A model generated the notes under the pieces. It was given only the letters and a program-made list of their open reading frames with translations, was not told the DNA's origin and did no database searches. The position numbers and the translations under genes were made by a program. Positions 1 through 10,084 of a stretch of 64,000 nucleotides of DNA are shown here, piece by piece (within the stretch, counting starts at the first letter, position 1; every line of letters begins with the position of its first letter). This DNA comes from CAWEBF01 sp963807235 (GTDB taxonomy: Bacteria; Acidobacteriota; Vicinamibacteria; Vicinamibacterales; UBA2999). The stretch spans positions 124,001 through 188,000 of the forward strand of contig CAWEBF010000033.1 of assembly GCA_963807235.1 (NCBI GenBank), in the 5' to 3' direction.

Positions 1-1052
1 AAGTCCTGCGCGTTGTAGGCGGGCACGCGGGCCAGGAAGATGCCGAAGAGGATCAGCAGCACGGCGAACACCGCCACAAGCGCCATCGGCTCGATGCCAG
101 GCCCCGTGGTCAGCTCCCAGGCGACGGCGCCCCCGGCCAGCCCCAGCGCATAGAGGATCCGCACGGCGCTGCGCTGAGAAAAGCCGAGCGACGCCAGCCG
201 GTGCGACACGTGGTCGGTACCGCCCTTCGAGGCCTTGCGCCCAGCCAGGCGCCGCAGCACCAGCACGAACGCCGTGTCGAAGATCGGCACGATCAGGATG
301 AACACCACGAGCACCGCCGGGCTGACGAACGCAATGCCGGTGTTGAAGACGGGCACGAGCGATGCAGACCCGAGCACGGCCCCGATGAACAGGCTTCCGC
401 AATCACCCATGAAGAGCCGCGCCGGCGGCCGGTTCCAGAACAGGAAGCCCACGAGCGCGCCCGCGAGGGCGATCAGGAGCATGACGAGGCCTGGCCCGAG
501 CGACTTGCCGAGCAGGAAGGCCAGGAACAGCGTGGCGATGAGCGCCACGCCGGCCGCCAGCCCGTCCATGTTGTCCAGCAGGTTCAACGCATGGCAGATG
601 CCCGCGAACCACACCGTGGCGATGAGAGTCGAGCTGAGAGGAATGGAGCCGGCCGGCTCGGCGCCCGCCATCACGAACACCAGGAAGGCGCCGATCGCCA
701 GCGACGCCACCAGCTTGGCCAGTGGCGACAGCTGCAAGCGGTCGTCCATCACGCCCACGGCGAACATGGCCAGCGCGGCCAGCAGCACCGGCACCCATGA
801 CCCGCCCAGCGAGTCCACGCCGAACACGGTGAGCGCCAGGCCAGCCAGCGTGGCGAGTGCGATGGCCACGCCGCCCATCGTCGGCGTGGGAGAGCTGTGC
901 CAGCGGTCGGGCCGGGGCGGCACCACGGCGCCGATGGCCGCCGAGACCCGACGCATCACGGCGCCCAGCAGCACCGACACGGCGATCGACACGAAGAACG
1001 CGATCAGCAGCTCGGCGCTCCGTCCCTCGATCGCGGCGAGCGCCTGGTTCAT
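1..1052 (-). CDS. WecA/MraY-family undecaprenyl-phosphate sugar-1-phosphate transferase (partial)
   Basis: This is a multi-pass membrane enzyme of the polyprenyl-phosphate N-acetylhexosamine-1-phosphate transferase family. It would load the first sugar phosphate onto undecaprenyl phosphate and so start the glycan. It is cut by the window edge after 350 codons. Family motifs are in order: VGVMDDR (about residue 108) with the Mg-binding Asp pair, NLLDNMDGLAAG (about 160), FMGDCGSLFIG (about 215) and DHVSHRL (about 280). Hydrophobic helices separate them. Its ATG overlaps the stop of the upstream capsule-type gene (ATGA). WecA and other members of this family share the motifs, so the exact sugar is unknown. 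Confidence 0.9.
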   Translation of the reverse strand, partial: MNQALAAIEGRSAELLIAFFVSIAVSVLLGAVMRRVSAAIGAVVPPRPDRWHSSPTPTMGGVAIALATLAGLALTVFGVDSLGGSWVPVLLAALAMFAVGVMDDRLQLSPLAKLVASLAIGAFLVFVMAGAEPAGSIPLSSTLIATVWFAGICHALNLLDNMDGLAAGVALIATLFLAFLLGKSLGPGLVMLLIALAGALVGFLFWNRPPARLFMGDCGSLFIGAVLGSASLVPVFNTGIAFVSPAVLVVFILIVPIFDTAFVLVLRRLAGRKASKGGTDHVSHRLASLGFSQRSAVRILYALGLAGGAVAWELTTGPGIEPMALVAVFAVLLILFGIFLARVPAYNAQD

Positions 1053-2767
1053 GGCGCCGCCGGGACTCCTCGTTGCGGCGTGGCGGGATCGGCGAGCACG
1101 AAGGGCTTGTCCGACAGCACACCCTCGCACAGGGTGTCGAGACCGGGCGACTCACCCGGCCGCAACTGCGGCATCCGCTCGAGCTTCAGGCGGTAGATCG
1201 GGTATCCCGCTTTGGGCTCGATGAAGGGGAGCGGAATCATGCGGTTGAAGAAGAAATGGTATGCGTAGCGGCGTGCGCGGGCCAGCAGGTCGGGCTGCAC
1301 CTCGCCGGCAAAGGGCAGGCGGTCCAGGATCCGGAGGTACTCGTCCCGCGAGCTGGCATCGTGGGTCAGGCCCTTGTTGCGAATCCAGGCCTCGCCTGCC
1401 ACGACCACCGGCTGGCCCACGCTGGTCAGCTCGACGCCCATCTTCGTGCCGTAGATGATGGCCGCGTTGCACAGCGACATCAATGCGTACGTGCTCATGG
1501 GGTTTTCGGGGCCCACCACGAAGATGTTGGGCGAAAGTCGGGGAATCCGCTTGGCCAATTCGGCCAGCACGGGCTGGCGGGACGGCGGGAAGCCGCTGAT
1601 TTCCGCCGGGTGCACGCGAATCAGGAGCTGCAGATCCGGACGGCGCGCGAAGTATTCGCAGGTACAGACCAGCCACTCCAGCATGTTGGGAAAGGCGTTG
1701 GCCGGGTAGTGCAGCTGCGCGTCCCACGAGACGTTGGTCAGAAGGCCGATCGCCGGCTTCGACGGGTCGAGGCCCAGCGTCGCCGCCAGCACCTTCGGGT
1801 CGTCGCGCCGCGGGCGATGGAACACGATCCAGTCGAACAGGCCCTCGCGGCGGCTGGCCAGATACTGCATCAGCTCGCGCTCCTGGGCGGCCGAGAGCTC
1901 CAGGTGTTCCCAGACCTCACGCGGCTCGGTCATGAGCGTGTGGTGATACGTGCCGTCGTGGCTGAAAATGAACCGCCGCTTGCGGTAGGCGACGTTCCAG
2001 GTGGACACGCGCACGCCTTCGCGCCGCGCCGCGTCGCCCACGATGCCCCACGGCACGTAGATGCCATGGGTGAAGACCGCGGACGTGAAGCCGACCTCGC
2101 GGCACAGCCGGCGCGTGACGGCCGCGGTCAGGAGCGCCGACTCCAGATACCGTCGCAGCACGGCCTCCCCCTTGGGTTCGTCGTCCAGCGAGCCGGTGGC
2201 GAAGAACCGCAGTGCCCCCGCGTGGGCGTGCTCGCCCACGGCCACGCCGTCCTGGGTGAAAGACGGGATCGCGTCGAAGGGAATCTCGGCGGCGATCTGG
2301 CGGGCCTGGGCGCGGTCCTCCGGCCTCAACCAGTCGCTGTAACGGTGCACGCGCAGCCCGAGCTGCTGGTACACGCGCTCAGCCGGCCATGTGCAGTCGC
2401 GGCAGAGGTCCTGCGTCGGGCCGGACGCGACGAAGGCGTCGAGGTTGGGATAAAGCGACGCCTCGCACTCGGCGCAGGCCGTCAGGGCCGCGTCGCACAA
2501 GAGCGCGTGGACCTCGGCACCCCGGAAGGTCAGCGCCGCCGCGAGCGCGCTTTCGAGCGTGACCGCGTGCGCGTAGGACCCGATCGAGCTGGCCATGAGC
2601 ACGCGCGGGCCCCCGGCGGCGGCCGTCCGCGCGGCTTCCCAGCTGGCGGGCTCGGCGGCCAGCAGCGGCCGCCAGTCGGGATAGGCGCTCCGGCGGGCGT
2701 GATACCAGCGGCGGGCCAGCCGGGTCGCCCGCCACAGCGCGGGCACGCGGCGAATGCCGCGTTTCAT
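1049..2767 (-). CDS. Capsule polysaccharide synthesis-like protein
   Basis: A 572-residue soluble protein. The second half (about residue 330 onward) resembles the capsule-synthesis/GT-B superfamily: a segment with LLIRVHPAEISG, then an Asn/Pro-rich loop, then AAIIYGTKMGVELTSVGQPV, which looks like a donor-binding region. The first half includes CDAALTACAECEASLYPN and CRDCTW, a possible cysteine cluster (about 75-115). The start ATG at 2767 overlaps the stop of the HAD gene by four bases, and its own stop overlaps the WecA-like start. A glycosyltransferase or capsule-modifying role is inferred from fold-level resemblance and context. Substrate unknown. Confidence 0.6.
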   Translation of the reverse strand: MKRGIRRVPALWRATRLARRWYHARRSAYPDWRPLLAAEPASWEAARTAAAGGPRVLMASSIGSYAHAVTLESALAAALTFRGAEVHALLCDAALTACAECEASLYPNLDAFVASGPTQDLCRDCTWPAERVYQQLGLRVHRYSDWLRPEDRAQARQIAAEIPFDAIPSFTQDGVAVGEHAHAGALRFFATGSLDDEPKGEAVLRRYLESALLTAAVTRRLCREVGFTSAVFTHGIYVPWGIVGDAARREGVRVSTWNVAYRKRRFIFSHDGTYHHTLMTEPREVWEHLELSAAQERELMQYLASRREGLFDWIVFHRPRRDDPKVLAATLGLDPSKPAIGLLTNVSWDAQLHYPANAFPNMLEWLVCTCEYFARRPDLQLLIRVHPAEISGFPPSRQPVLAELAKRIPRLSPNIFVVGPENPMSTYALMSLCNAAIIYGTKMGVELTSVGQPVVVAGEAWIRNKGLTHDASSRDEYLRILDRLPFAGEVQPDLLARARRYAYHFFFNRMIPLPFIEPKAGYPIYRLKLERMPQLRPGESPGLDTLCEGVLSDKPFVLADPATPQRGVPAAP

Positions 2768-3471
2768 ACCGTGGCAGGCTCGACCGGGCTGCGCGGGGCG
2801 GTCTCGATCAGCCGCACGAAATCTTCGAGCGGCGGCAGCTCGTCGAAGAGCCGCCACGGGGCGTGGCCGCGCAACTCGTCCACGCTGTAGCCGCCGGTCG
2901 CCACGGCGATGGTCCGCACGCCGATGGCATTGGCGCAGTCGATGTCATGCGGGGTGTCGCCGATCACGAACGCATCGGCGGCAGTCACGGGGCCTGCCTG
3001 CCGGGCAAGTTGCATGGCCCGATGGGCGATGGTAGCGCGTTCGTTTGCGTCCTCCGCGAAGGCCCCGTCGGGGAAGAACGACCAGAGGCCGTAGTGCGTC
3101 AGCTTGGCTCGTGCGCCGCCGCGAGTGTTGCCCGTCAGCAGATACGACCGCACGTCGGCGCGATCGGCGAGCCCTTCGAGGATCGGCCGGACATTCGGCA
3201 GTACGTGACCGGTCTTCCGCGGCAGGCTGGTCGGCAGCAGCTCCTCGTAGCGGCGCACCAGGCGCTCGAGCATCTCGCCGTCGGCGGAAAGGCCCAGCGA
3301 TTCCAGCGTACGCGCGCCGATTTGATAATCGGTCATCCCCGGGATTCGCATCGACGCCAGCTGGAAGTCGCGCCCCGTGATCTCCTTCACCGCATCGTCC
3401 CACGCGAACATGCCGCCCTTGGCGGTCGTCAGCAGCGTGCCGTCGATGTCCCAGAACAGGACCGTCATCAT
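2764..3471 (-). CDS. HAD-superfamily phosphatase
   Basis: A 235-residue haloacid-dehalogenase phosphatase of the phosphoglycolate-phosphatase type. Motif I is FWDIDGTLL (residues 6-14) with the nucleophile Asp, motif II is LLTGNT (about 116) and motif IV is VIGDTPHDIDCANAIG (about 170). The cap region between I and II is helical. It overlaps the transketolase stop by four bases (ATGA). In a sugar locus it may dephosphorylate a sugar phosphate, for example a nonulosonate 9-phosphate or a transketolase product. The family is promiscuous and the sequence alone does not set the substrate. Confidence 0.8.
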   Translation of the reverse strand: MMTVLFWDIDGTLLTTAKGGMFAWDDAVKEITGRDFQLASMRIPGMTDYQIGARTLESLGLSADGEMLERLVRRYEELLPTSLPRKTGHVLPNVRPILEGLADRADVRSYLLTGNTRGGARAKLTHYGLWSFFPDGAFAEDANERATIAHRAMQLARQAGPVTAADAFVIGDTPHDIDCANAIGVRTIAVATGGYSVDELRGHAPWRLFDELPPLEDFVRLIETAPRSPVEPATV

Positions 3472-5432
3472 CGGGGGTTGGGTACCGCGCCGAGCACCGG
3501 AGCAAAGGCTGATTCCAGGCGCGCCACCAGGCCGGCGACGTCCAGTCGATGGTGCTGCAGCACCTCGTCATTCGTGCCGCATTCCGGCAGTTCCTCCACC
3601 CCGATGCGCGTCACGCGCACCGCCGGGTCGATGGCCAGCCCGGCGATCGCCGCCGCCACCATGTCGCCCTGGCCGCCGTGCACGTAGTGATTGTCCAGCG
3701 TGACGACGGCGCGCCGCCCGCCGATGGCCTGCTTCAGCCAGACTGGATCCACGCGGTTCAGCCACGGTAAGGCCACGATGCGGGCCGCGATTCCGGTGCG
3801 TTGCTGCAGGTCCTCGGCCGCGTGAAAGGCATTGGAGAGCAGCCATGGGCCATAGCCGATGATGAGCGCGTCGGCTCCTTCGCGGGCGATCCAGCCCTGC
3901 CCCATCCGGGGAACGTGCCCCTCCGGATATGCGAACGGCATCGGCCACTTCACGGACACCAGCCGCAGGTACGCGCTTTCGGGCGCCTCCAGCAGGCAGT
4001 CATAGAGCGGCGCCACTTCCGCCTCCACGGTTGGTTCCGCCATCAGCAAGTGGGGCACGGCGGCCAGCGCCGAGATGTCGCGCACCGACTGGTGTGAGTG
4101 CCCCGGACCGCCCGGGAGCAGCCCGGCCAGCGACGCCACGTAGACCACCTTCGAGCGCTCGCTGCACTGGTTGTAGATCTGCTCGTTGGGGCGCGCCGCC
4201 AGGAAACACGCGAACGAGTGCACGACCGGCAGCGCGCCGCGGCGCGCCATGCCGCCGGCCATCGACACCATGTCCTGCTCGGCGATGCCGCATTCGATGA
4301 AGCGCTCGGGGAACCGCCTGGCAAACGACACCAGGCCGCAGTCCTTGATCAGGTCGGCGTCCAGCGCGAGCAGGGTGGGACGTGCCTCGCCCTGCGCCAC
4401 GAGCGCGCGTTCGTAGGCGGCCACCAGGTTGTCGGTCTGCCTGGGTTCGCGGCGCGGGTTGCGCACCGTCGTCTCGGTGCGAACCGGGCCCAGCGTCAGA
4501 TCCGCCAGCGCCGCGTTCGCGTGCGACAGCAACTGGGTCAGGCCAGCCTGGTAGCTCACTTCGCTGGGCGCGCCCGAGTGGTAGCCGTACAGCTCGCCCT
4601 CCTTCAGCGCGGGCCCTTCCATGAAGTCCACGCCGCGGCCCTTCACGGTGTCGGCGATCACGGCCTTGGGCCGATCGGTCACGGCGTCCAGCGACCGCAT
4701 CACCCGCTCGATGGCTGCGACGTCGTGCCCATCGCACCGGCTCACGTGCCAGCCGAACGCGCGGAATTTGGCCTCCACGTCGCCCAGGTCGCTGACGCGC
4801 GACACCCACGTGTCCGACTGGATCTTGTTGTGGTCCACCACCGCGACGATTTCGCCCAGGCCCCGGTTGGCCGCCGACGCCAGCGATTCCCACAGCTGGC
4901 CCTCCTGCAGCTCGCCGTCGCCGGTCAGCACGAAGATGCGCCGCGGCCGGCCCGCCAGGCGATTGGCCAGCGCCATGCCCTTCGCCTTGGAGATCCCCAT
5001 TCCCAGCGATCCGGTGTTCGCCTGGATGTACGGCGTCTCGACGTGGGGATGGCCAGGCAGGCCGTCCAGGCGGCGCAGCTGGTGCAGGAGGCCCGGCGGC
5101 AGCAGCCCCATGCCGATCAGCACCGCGTAGAGCGCCGGCGCGTCGTGCCCCTTCGAGGAGAAGAAGATGTCGCAGGCGTCGGGCCCCTTGTCCAGATCGC
5201 GCAGCTCGTTGAGGAACAGCCAGCTCATGATCTCGAGCGAGCTGAAGCTGGTGCCGATGTGGCCCGACCACGCGCCGGTGATCATCGACAGCGCGTTGAT
5301 GCGGGCCAGGGCCGCAAAGGCGCGGGCGCGGGCCGTCGCCGTCGCGGGCGCCGCGCGCAGCCGCTCGAACTCCGGCACGGGCACGAACTGGAGGTCGAGG
5401 CTTTCGCCCTGGTCTGTCTGAAGGTCACCCAT
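3468..5432 (-). CDS. Transketolase (full length)
   Basis: A 654-residue single-chain transketolase carrying both halves. The N-terminal TPP region has SGHIGTSFSS (about 57), GHPHVETPYIQANTGSLGMG (about 125) and GDGELQEGQLWES followed by DHNKIQSD (about 168-200). The pyrimidine domain starts near 340 and contains the TPP-activating Glu in ECGIAEQDMVSMAGGMA (about 380). The C-terminal domain follows from about 500. It sits between a CMP-sugar synthetase and a phosphatase, so it probably transfers a two-carbon unit for a dedicated sugar rather than serving central metabolism. The 5' end lies inside the read-through tail of the CMP-sugar gene. Confidence 0.88.
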   Translation of the reverse strand: MGDLQTDQGESLDLQFVPVPEFERLRAAPATATARARAFAALARINALSMITGAWSGHIGTSFSSLEIMSWLFLNELRDLDKGPDACDIFFSSKGHDAPALYAVLIGMGLLPPGLLHQLRRLDGLPGHPHVETPYIQANTGSLGMGISKAKGMALANRLAGRPRRIFVLTGDGELQEGQLWESLASAANRGLGEIVAVVDHNKIQSDTWVSRVSDLGDVEAKFRAFGWHVSRCDGHDVAAIERVMRSLDAVTDRPKAVIADTVKGRGVDFMEGPALKEGELYGYHSGAPSEVSYQAGLTQLLSHANAALADLTLGPVRTETTVRNPRREPRQTDNLVAAYERALVAQGEARPTLLALDADLIKDCGLVSFARRFPERFIECGIAEQDMVSMAGGMARRGALPVVHSFACFLAARPNEQIYNQCSERSKVVYVASLAGLLPGGPGHSHQSVRDISALAAVPHLLMAEPTVEAEVAPLYDCLLEAPESAYLRLVSVKWPMPFAYPEGHVPRMGQGWIAREGADALIIGYGPWLLSNAFHAAEDLQQRTGIAARIVALPWLNRVDPVWLKQAIGGRRAVVTLDNHYVHGGQGDMVAAAIAGLAIDPAVRVTRIGVEELPECGTNDEVLQHHRLDVAGLVARLESAFAPVLGAVPNPR

Positions 5433-6292
5433 CTCGTCGAATTCTCACGCGCGGTAAGACCGGTGCGCCAACCTGCTGGCAGCCGCACCGTGCCGTCGGC
5501 CAGCAGCCGCTCGGCCACCATCCAGTCGGCCGGGTCGTTGATGTCGAACCCTTCGTAGCCCTCGGTCAGGAACGGCGTCAGCACATCACCCGCAATGGTA
5601 CGCCTCTCCAGCACCACGCGGGTCCACGCGATCTCCAGCGACGCGTTCTGCACGTAGACCGGCGGCAGCGCCTGGTACGGCGTGCTGTGCCACGGCTGGG
5701 GCGTGGGCGCCACGTCCCCCAGGTTGCCCTTGGCGGCAGGCGTCAACAGCGGCACCATCCGGTCGCCCTGGATCACCCACATCTTGCCGGGATGCTGCGC
5801 GCATTTCTCGACCGCGCGCAGCGAGTCCACGCCGTCGGCGGCCAGGAACTGGCTCCAGGCACGGCGGATCGTGGCGGCGGTGCGAAACGGGCTGGTGGGC
5901 CGCAGCAGGCTGAAGGCGTCCCACGTGCGCCCCTGCCGCCCGAGCTCGACCAGCGCATGCTCCAGCCACTCCAGGTCTGGCGAGGTATCGCCGGCGAATG
6001 CCGCTGGGCGCAGGAACGGCACCTCAGCGCCGTAGTGCCTGGCGATCGCGGCCGTTTCGTCGGAGTCGGTGGAGACAATCACCGCCGAGAAGACGCCGCT
6101 CTCGACCGCGGGCGCGACGGTATAGGCCAACAGCGGGTGGCCCGCCAGTAACCGGGTGTTCTTGCCGGGTACGCGCTTGGACCCGTGGCGTGCTGGAATG
6201 AACGCCACGGCGCTGGGAGTTCCTGGTGCTGTCACTGTGTCAGCGGGCCCCGGCGAGCCACCTGGTGCCGGGGTGATCGTGCCATCGTACAT
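5282..6292 (-). CDS. neuA: CMP-nonulosonate (acylneuraminate) cytidylyltransferase
   Basis: This enzyme activates a nonulosonic acid with CTP. The signature FIPARHGSKRVPGKN lies at about residues 31-45, STDSDE at about 75 and LLRPTSPFRT at about 130. The catalytic core ends near residue 274. The remaining 62 residues are Arg/Ser/Pro-rich and read through 151 bases of the transketolase gene in another frame, which is atypical. A one-base error near 5455 would let the protein end at a TGA at 5425, giving an eight-base overlap with the transketolase start. It is the first of three NeuA-type genes in the window. Confidence 0.82.
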   Translation of the reverse strand: MYDGTITPAPGGSPGPADTVTAPGTPSAVAFIPARHGSKRVPGKNTRLLAGHPLLAYTVAPAVESGVFSAVIVSTDSDETAAIARHYGAEVPFLRPAAFAGDTSPDLEWLEHALVELGRQGRTWDAFSLLRPTSPFRTAATIRRAWSQFLAADGVDSLRAVEKCAQHPGKMWVIQGDRMVPLLTPAAKGNLGDVAPTPQPWHSTPYQALPPVYVQNASLEIAWTRVVLERRTIAGDVLTPFLTEGYEGFDINDPADWMVAERLLADGTVRLPAGWRTGLTARENSTRWVTFRQTRAKASTSSSCPCRSSSGCARRPRRRRPAPAPLRPWPASTRCR

Positions 6293-6325
6293 CGAACCAC
6301 GGGAGAAGGACCTGAAGGTCCGTCT

Positions 6326-9065
6326 CTACTTGACGGGCACGCGCGCTCGCAGCTCGTCGAACCAGTTCAACACCACGACGATCTGATCAGGAGGCGCACC
6401 GGTAGTGGAGACCTGTGAGTTCGGGGCGACGCCGAGAATCCGGCCGTCGGGCAACGAATCGGCGTTCCGACGACCGAGGACGGGATTCGGCTCCACTCGG
6501 CTGATCCGTGAGACCTCCACCGGCGGGCTGAACGAGACCTGGGGCGACGTGGTGATCCCTACAGCCATGCTGCCCCCGGCTCCGTTGTTCAAGATCAGGC
6601 GATCGCCTTTCGTGGACCAGTACGGGTGGCCCCCCGGCTGAGGCACGAGGTACTTGGCCCCTGTCGGCGGAAAGGGCTGCACGAAGCTCTGCGTCACGCC
6701 TTGATCACGTTGCTCGCGAGTCTGGTAGGCAATCCAGCGGCCGTCGGGAGAAAAGGACGCCTCGGTCGAAAAAACCGATCGGACGTCGGGAATCTCGCGG
6801 GTTTTCCGGTCGGCAACCGCCATCGTCTGAAGCGTGTACTCCCGGTTGTTTCCCACTGAGAACAGCACTTGCGCCCCGTCCGGTGACCACGATTGCGGGA
6901 TGTGCACGATCCCCTTCTCGGGCTTCGTCAAGCGTTCGGCTGCTGCCGATCCATCCGCGCGCTGGCGATAGATCGCCAGGTCGCCCTCGCGGTCCGACTG
7001 GAATGCGACCCACTGGCCATCCGCCGACCAGACGGGCGCGCGATTCTGACCGCCGAAGGTAAGGCGACGAGGGGCGCTCTTGCCATCGAGGTCTACCACC
7101 CAGACGTTGACGGTGGCGTCGTCGCCGTTCTCGAATGCGACGGTCCTCCCGTCGCGCGAGACGCGCGGGGCCTGATACGAACCGAGCGGCATGTTGAGCG
7201 GTTCGATCCCGCCCTTGCCGTCGTAGATGGCGAGGCGGCGGTCGCCTGCCTCGCTGGCCAGTCTTGCCGGTCCAGGGACGTAGACCAGCGATCCATTGTT
7301 CGCAACGCTGAACTGCGCAGTCGCCGTCCCGGTGCCTATCGATGAGGCGCGGCGGACGCCCTCGACGACCTGCACTGCGCCACCGGTGACCTCGAGACGC
7401 TCGAGATCGAATGGGACGGCCATCAGCACTCCCGCGACCGCGTACAGCAGGTGTCCCGACGTGACGAATCGCCCATCTGCCCCGCCGTTGACGAGCACCT
7501 TCCGGCTCCCATCAGCGGTTTGCACGACAACCTGCGCCTTGTCCCAGACATCGGCGGTCTTCCTGAGTGAGAAGAGGACGCCCCGCCCGTCGGGCAGCAA
7601 CTGTGGCGACGAAGCGAGTTCATCGTCGCCCACCTTTACGATGACCTCCGGTGTGCCGCCAGCCGGAGAGACACGCGCAATCTCTTTTCCTCCGGTCTGG
7701 CCGAAGACCAGCCCTTCCTCGTCCCAGCGCATCCCGAATACGGGCGGGGACGAGCTGACGACGAGAGCCGCGCCGCCAGCGACCGCAAGGCGCCTGATGG
7801 TGCCATCCGGGCCATACCAGAAAGCGACTTCCCGCCCGTCCGGCGACAGCACTGGATTGAGGATGTTGCCGCCAAGGTCGCTGCCAGGAATGAGGCTCGG
7901 CTCGAGGTCGTCCATCCCGCGCAGATACACTCGTTGGTTGGCGACGTACACCAATTGCGAGCCGTCACGCGAGACGTCCACGATCTGACGGCCGGTGTTC
8001 GTGAACTGCTGCCCCTGGGGCAGCGACATGGTGAATCGCGTGACGACCGAGGGCGATGCTGGTGCTGGCCGCATCATCCAGGCCGCACCGGCGGCGACGG
8101 CCGCGGTCAGCAGCACGGCGGCGGCTATTGGCGCAGCCCGCTTCCACCGCGGCGGCTGAATCGTGCCGTTCGGCGGTCGCCGCCGTTGGAGGCGCGGGAG
8201 CGTCCTCGCTGAGGAGAAACAGCGGCACGGAAATGTCGGCGAAGCGCCGGCCGGGATCTTTCACAAGGCAGCGACGGGCGACGTCCACGACGCGCGTCGG
8301 CGTCTCGGGTGGAATCGCGCTCCAGTTCGGCTCGCCGCGTACCACCGCCGCAATCGTATCGGTGACGTCGTCACCCTCGAACGCGCGCCGGCCGGTCAGC
8401 ATCTCGTACAGCACGCAGCCGAACGCCCAGATGTCGGTGCGCTTGTCCACGGCGCGGCCGCGCGCCTGCTCGGGGCTCATGTAGGCGGCCGTGCCGAGAA
8501 TGGTGCCCGCCATCGTCGCCTGCACGCTCAAGGTCGGCGAGAGCGTCGCGCTGATGGCGCCGGCTGGCCCCTCGAGCATCTTCGCCAGGCCGAAGTCGAG
8601 CACCTTGACGCGGCCGTCGGACGTGACCATGACGTTCGCCGGCTTGAGATCGCGATGGATGATCCCTTTGTCGTGCGCCGCCGCAAGCGCCTCGCCGATC
8701 TGGCGCGCGATCTGCAGCGATTCGTCGGGTCCGAGCGCGCCGGCCTGCACCCGGTCGGCGAGCGACTCGCCCTCGACCAGCTCCATCGCGAGGAACGTCG
8801 TCTCGCCAGATTCCTCGAGGCCGAAGATGCTGGCGATGTGCGGGTGGTTGAGCGCGGCCAGCAGCCGTGCCTCGCGCTGAAAGCGTCCGAGGCGCTCCGA
8901 GTCGGTGACGAACGCGACGGGGAGGACCTTGATCGCCACGTCGCGTCCGAGCTTCAGGTCTCGGGCGTGATAGACCTCGCCCATGCCCCCGGCGCCCAGG
9001 GCGGCAAGGATTTCGAACGTGCCGAGGCGCTGGCCTGCGGACAGCGTCATCGTTGGTGTGGGCAT
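6326..9065 (-). CDS. Ser/Thr protein kinase with PD40 beta-propeller sensor (frameshifted)
   Basis: The N-terminal part is a Hanks-type kinase: GAGGMGEVYHARD (about 25), invariant Lys in VAIKVL, HRDLKPANVM (about 145), DFGLAKM and SPEQARG. A transmembrane segment (RWKRAAPIAAAVLLTAAVA) then leads into a long extracytoplasmic PD40/TolB-like beta-propeller with repeated SPDGR/SADGQ blades (SRDGSQLVYVAN, SPDGREVAFWYG). The kinase frame is lost near 8160 and the membrane-propeller part continues in another frame to 6326, so one base appears inserted or deleted. It could be an assembly error or a recent break. This architecture is common in Acidobacteriota. It has no obvious link to the glycan genes. 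Confidence 0.85.
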
Positions 9066-9087
9066 TCTACTCGGACTGCCCTGAGCT

Positions 9088-9593
9088 TCAGCGGATGACG
9101 CGAAGCTGCCCGCGTGTCAGCGGCATAGGCCCGAACGTCGGCTGCCGAACCTTCCGGCGTCGATGCCAACCGTGCCATCGAGCGCGTAGTCGATGGCGCC
9201 TGCCATCGCAATCTGTCGGGCCACGCCAGCAAGCCCGGGCACGTCGGCGAAGCTGACGGTGAGGTCCAGCGGAATGACCGACGACTGCCCAGCCTGAAGC
9301 GGCAGCCCCAGCGGGAAGTCGCCCGTGGCGGCGCGCGTGTCCTGAAGCGACAACGTCGCGTTCACCGTGCTCAGCGTGAAGCCGAAGGCGTTGGGATTGG
9401 TGACCTCGAGCCAGACTCGAACGTTGGCGCCGCCGACCGGCATACGCAGCGACGGCCCGGCGAGCCTGATCTCGGCGGGCTGATTCTCCGCTTGCCGAAA
9501 GCGCGGCGGCTGGACGATCTGTGCGAGAGGACCCAGCGTGGCGCAGGCGCCTGCCGTCACGGCGAACACGAACACGAATCGGCGGCGATCCAT
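9088..9593 (-). CDS. WHy/LEA-2 domain protein, probably secreted (frameshifted at the C-terminus)
   Basis: A small protein starting MDRRRFVFVFAVTAGAC, a basic then hydrophobic signal with a cysteine at residue 17 that may be a weak lipidation site. The body (VRVWLEVTNPNAFGFTLSTVN, split here as VRVWLEVTNP and NAFGFTLSTVN) matches the water-stress/hypersensitive-response (WHy, LEA type 2) fold. The open frame stops at 9117, but another frame gives the expected ending (PTFGPMPLTRGQLRVIR, stop at 9088), so a single-base frameshift near 9150 is likely. The function of bacterial WHy lipoproteins is not well fixed; stress protection is a family-level guess. Confidence 0.6.
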
Positions 9594-9633
9594 CGAATCT
9601 ATTGTCGCCGGAAGCCGGAAGCCGTGACCTCGT

Positions 9634-10052
9634 TCAGGCCGAGCTACGCCCGCCACGCATGAGGCGACTGCCGAGGTACAACGACGTGGCCAACAGAAGT
9701 GGCGCCGTCAGAACCCCTGGAAATACTCGCCACGCTGGAGAGCGATAACGGAATGTGCAATACCGTTTGCACCCTCCACGACCACCCACGGCCAGACCCA
9801 CGCCCGAGCCGATACGTGCGCCGGCCTGACGCGTGCCAAGTAACACCAGACTCCCAACGCGACGAATCCGATGTTCACGACCGCAAACCCTGTCGCAAGG
9901 TCGTCACTCACGAGACCGCTGACGAATCGCGCCGGGCCGAACACGTCGTAGAGTTTGAAGACATACTCCTCGACCGAATGCATCGCCTGCACCAGGACGA
10001 GTATCAAGAACGCAAACGCGGCTTCGAGAATCCATGGCACGACGTAGAACAA
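9634..10052 (-). pseudogene. HXXEE-motif membrane protein, copy 1 (frameshifted)
   Basis: This is the first copy of a small membrane protein with the diagnostic MHSVEEYVFKLYD segment (HXXEE) followed by hydrophobic stretches (FAVVNIGFVALGVWCYLA). It begins with TTG at 10052. Compared with copy 2 at 10784-11194, one base is missing near 9722, so the frame ends early and the last helix (LTAPLLLATSLYLGSRLMR) is in another frame. The two copies are direct repeats of about 390 bp flanking vapBC. HXXEE proteins have no established function. Confidence 0.7.
9655..10042. repeat. Direct repeat flanking vapBC, left copy
   Basis: The HXXEE gene body is duplicated here and at about 10805-11193 in direct orientation with high identity by eye, for example a shared stretch beginning CGAATCGCGCCGGGCCGAAC. 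The vapBC module occupies the interval between the copies. Confidence 0.75.
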
Positions 10053-10084
10053 GCGTCCGCGCTATTGCCGGACGCCGGTCCGCC

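Noticed and set aside
235..1224. Long plus-strand open frames over the first kilobases
   Set aside because: They are antisense shadows of the WecA-like and capsule-type genes: Arg/Pro/Ala-rich, with no motifs, in high-GC sequence.
4098..5558. 486-codon plus-strand open frame
   Set aside because: It mirrors the transketolase on the other strand; the composition is His/Arg/Gln-rich and no domain is recognisable.
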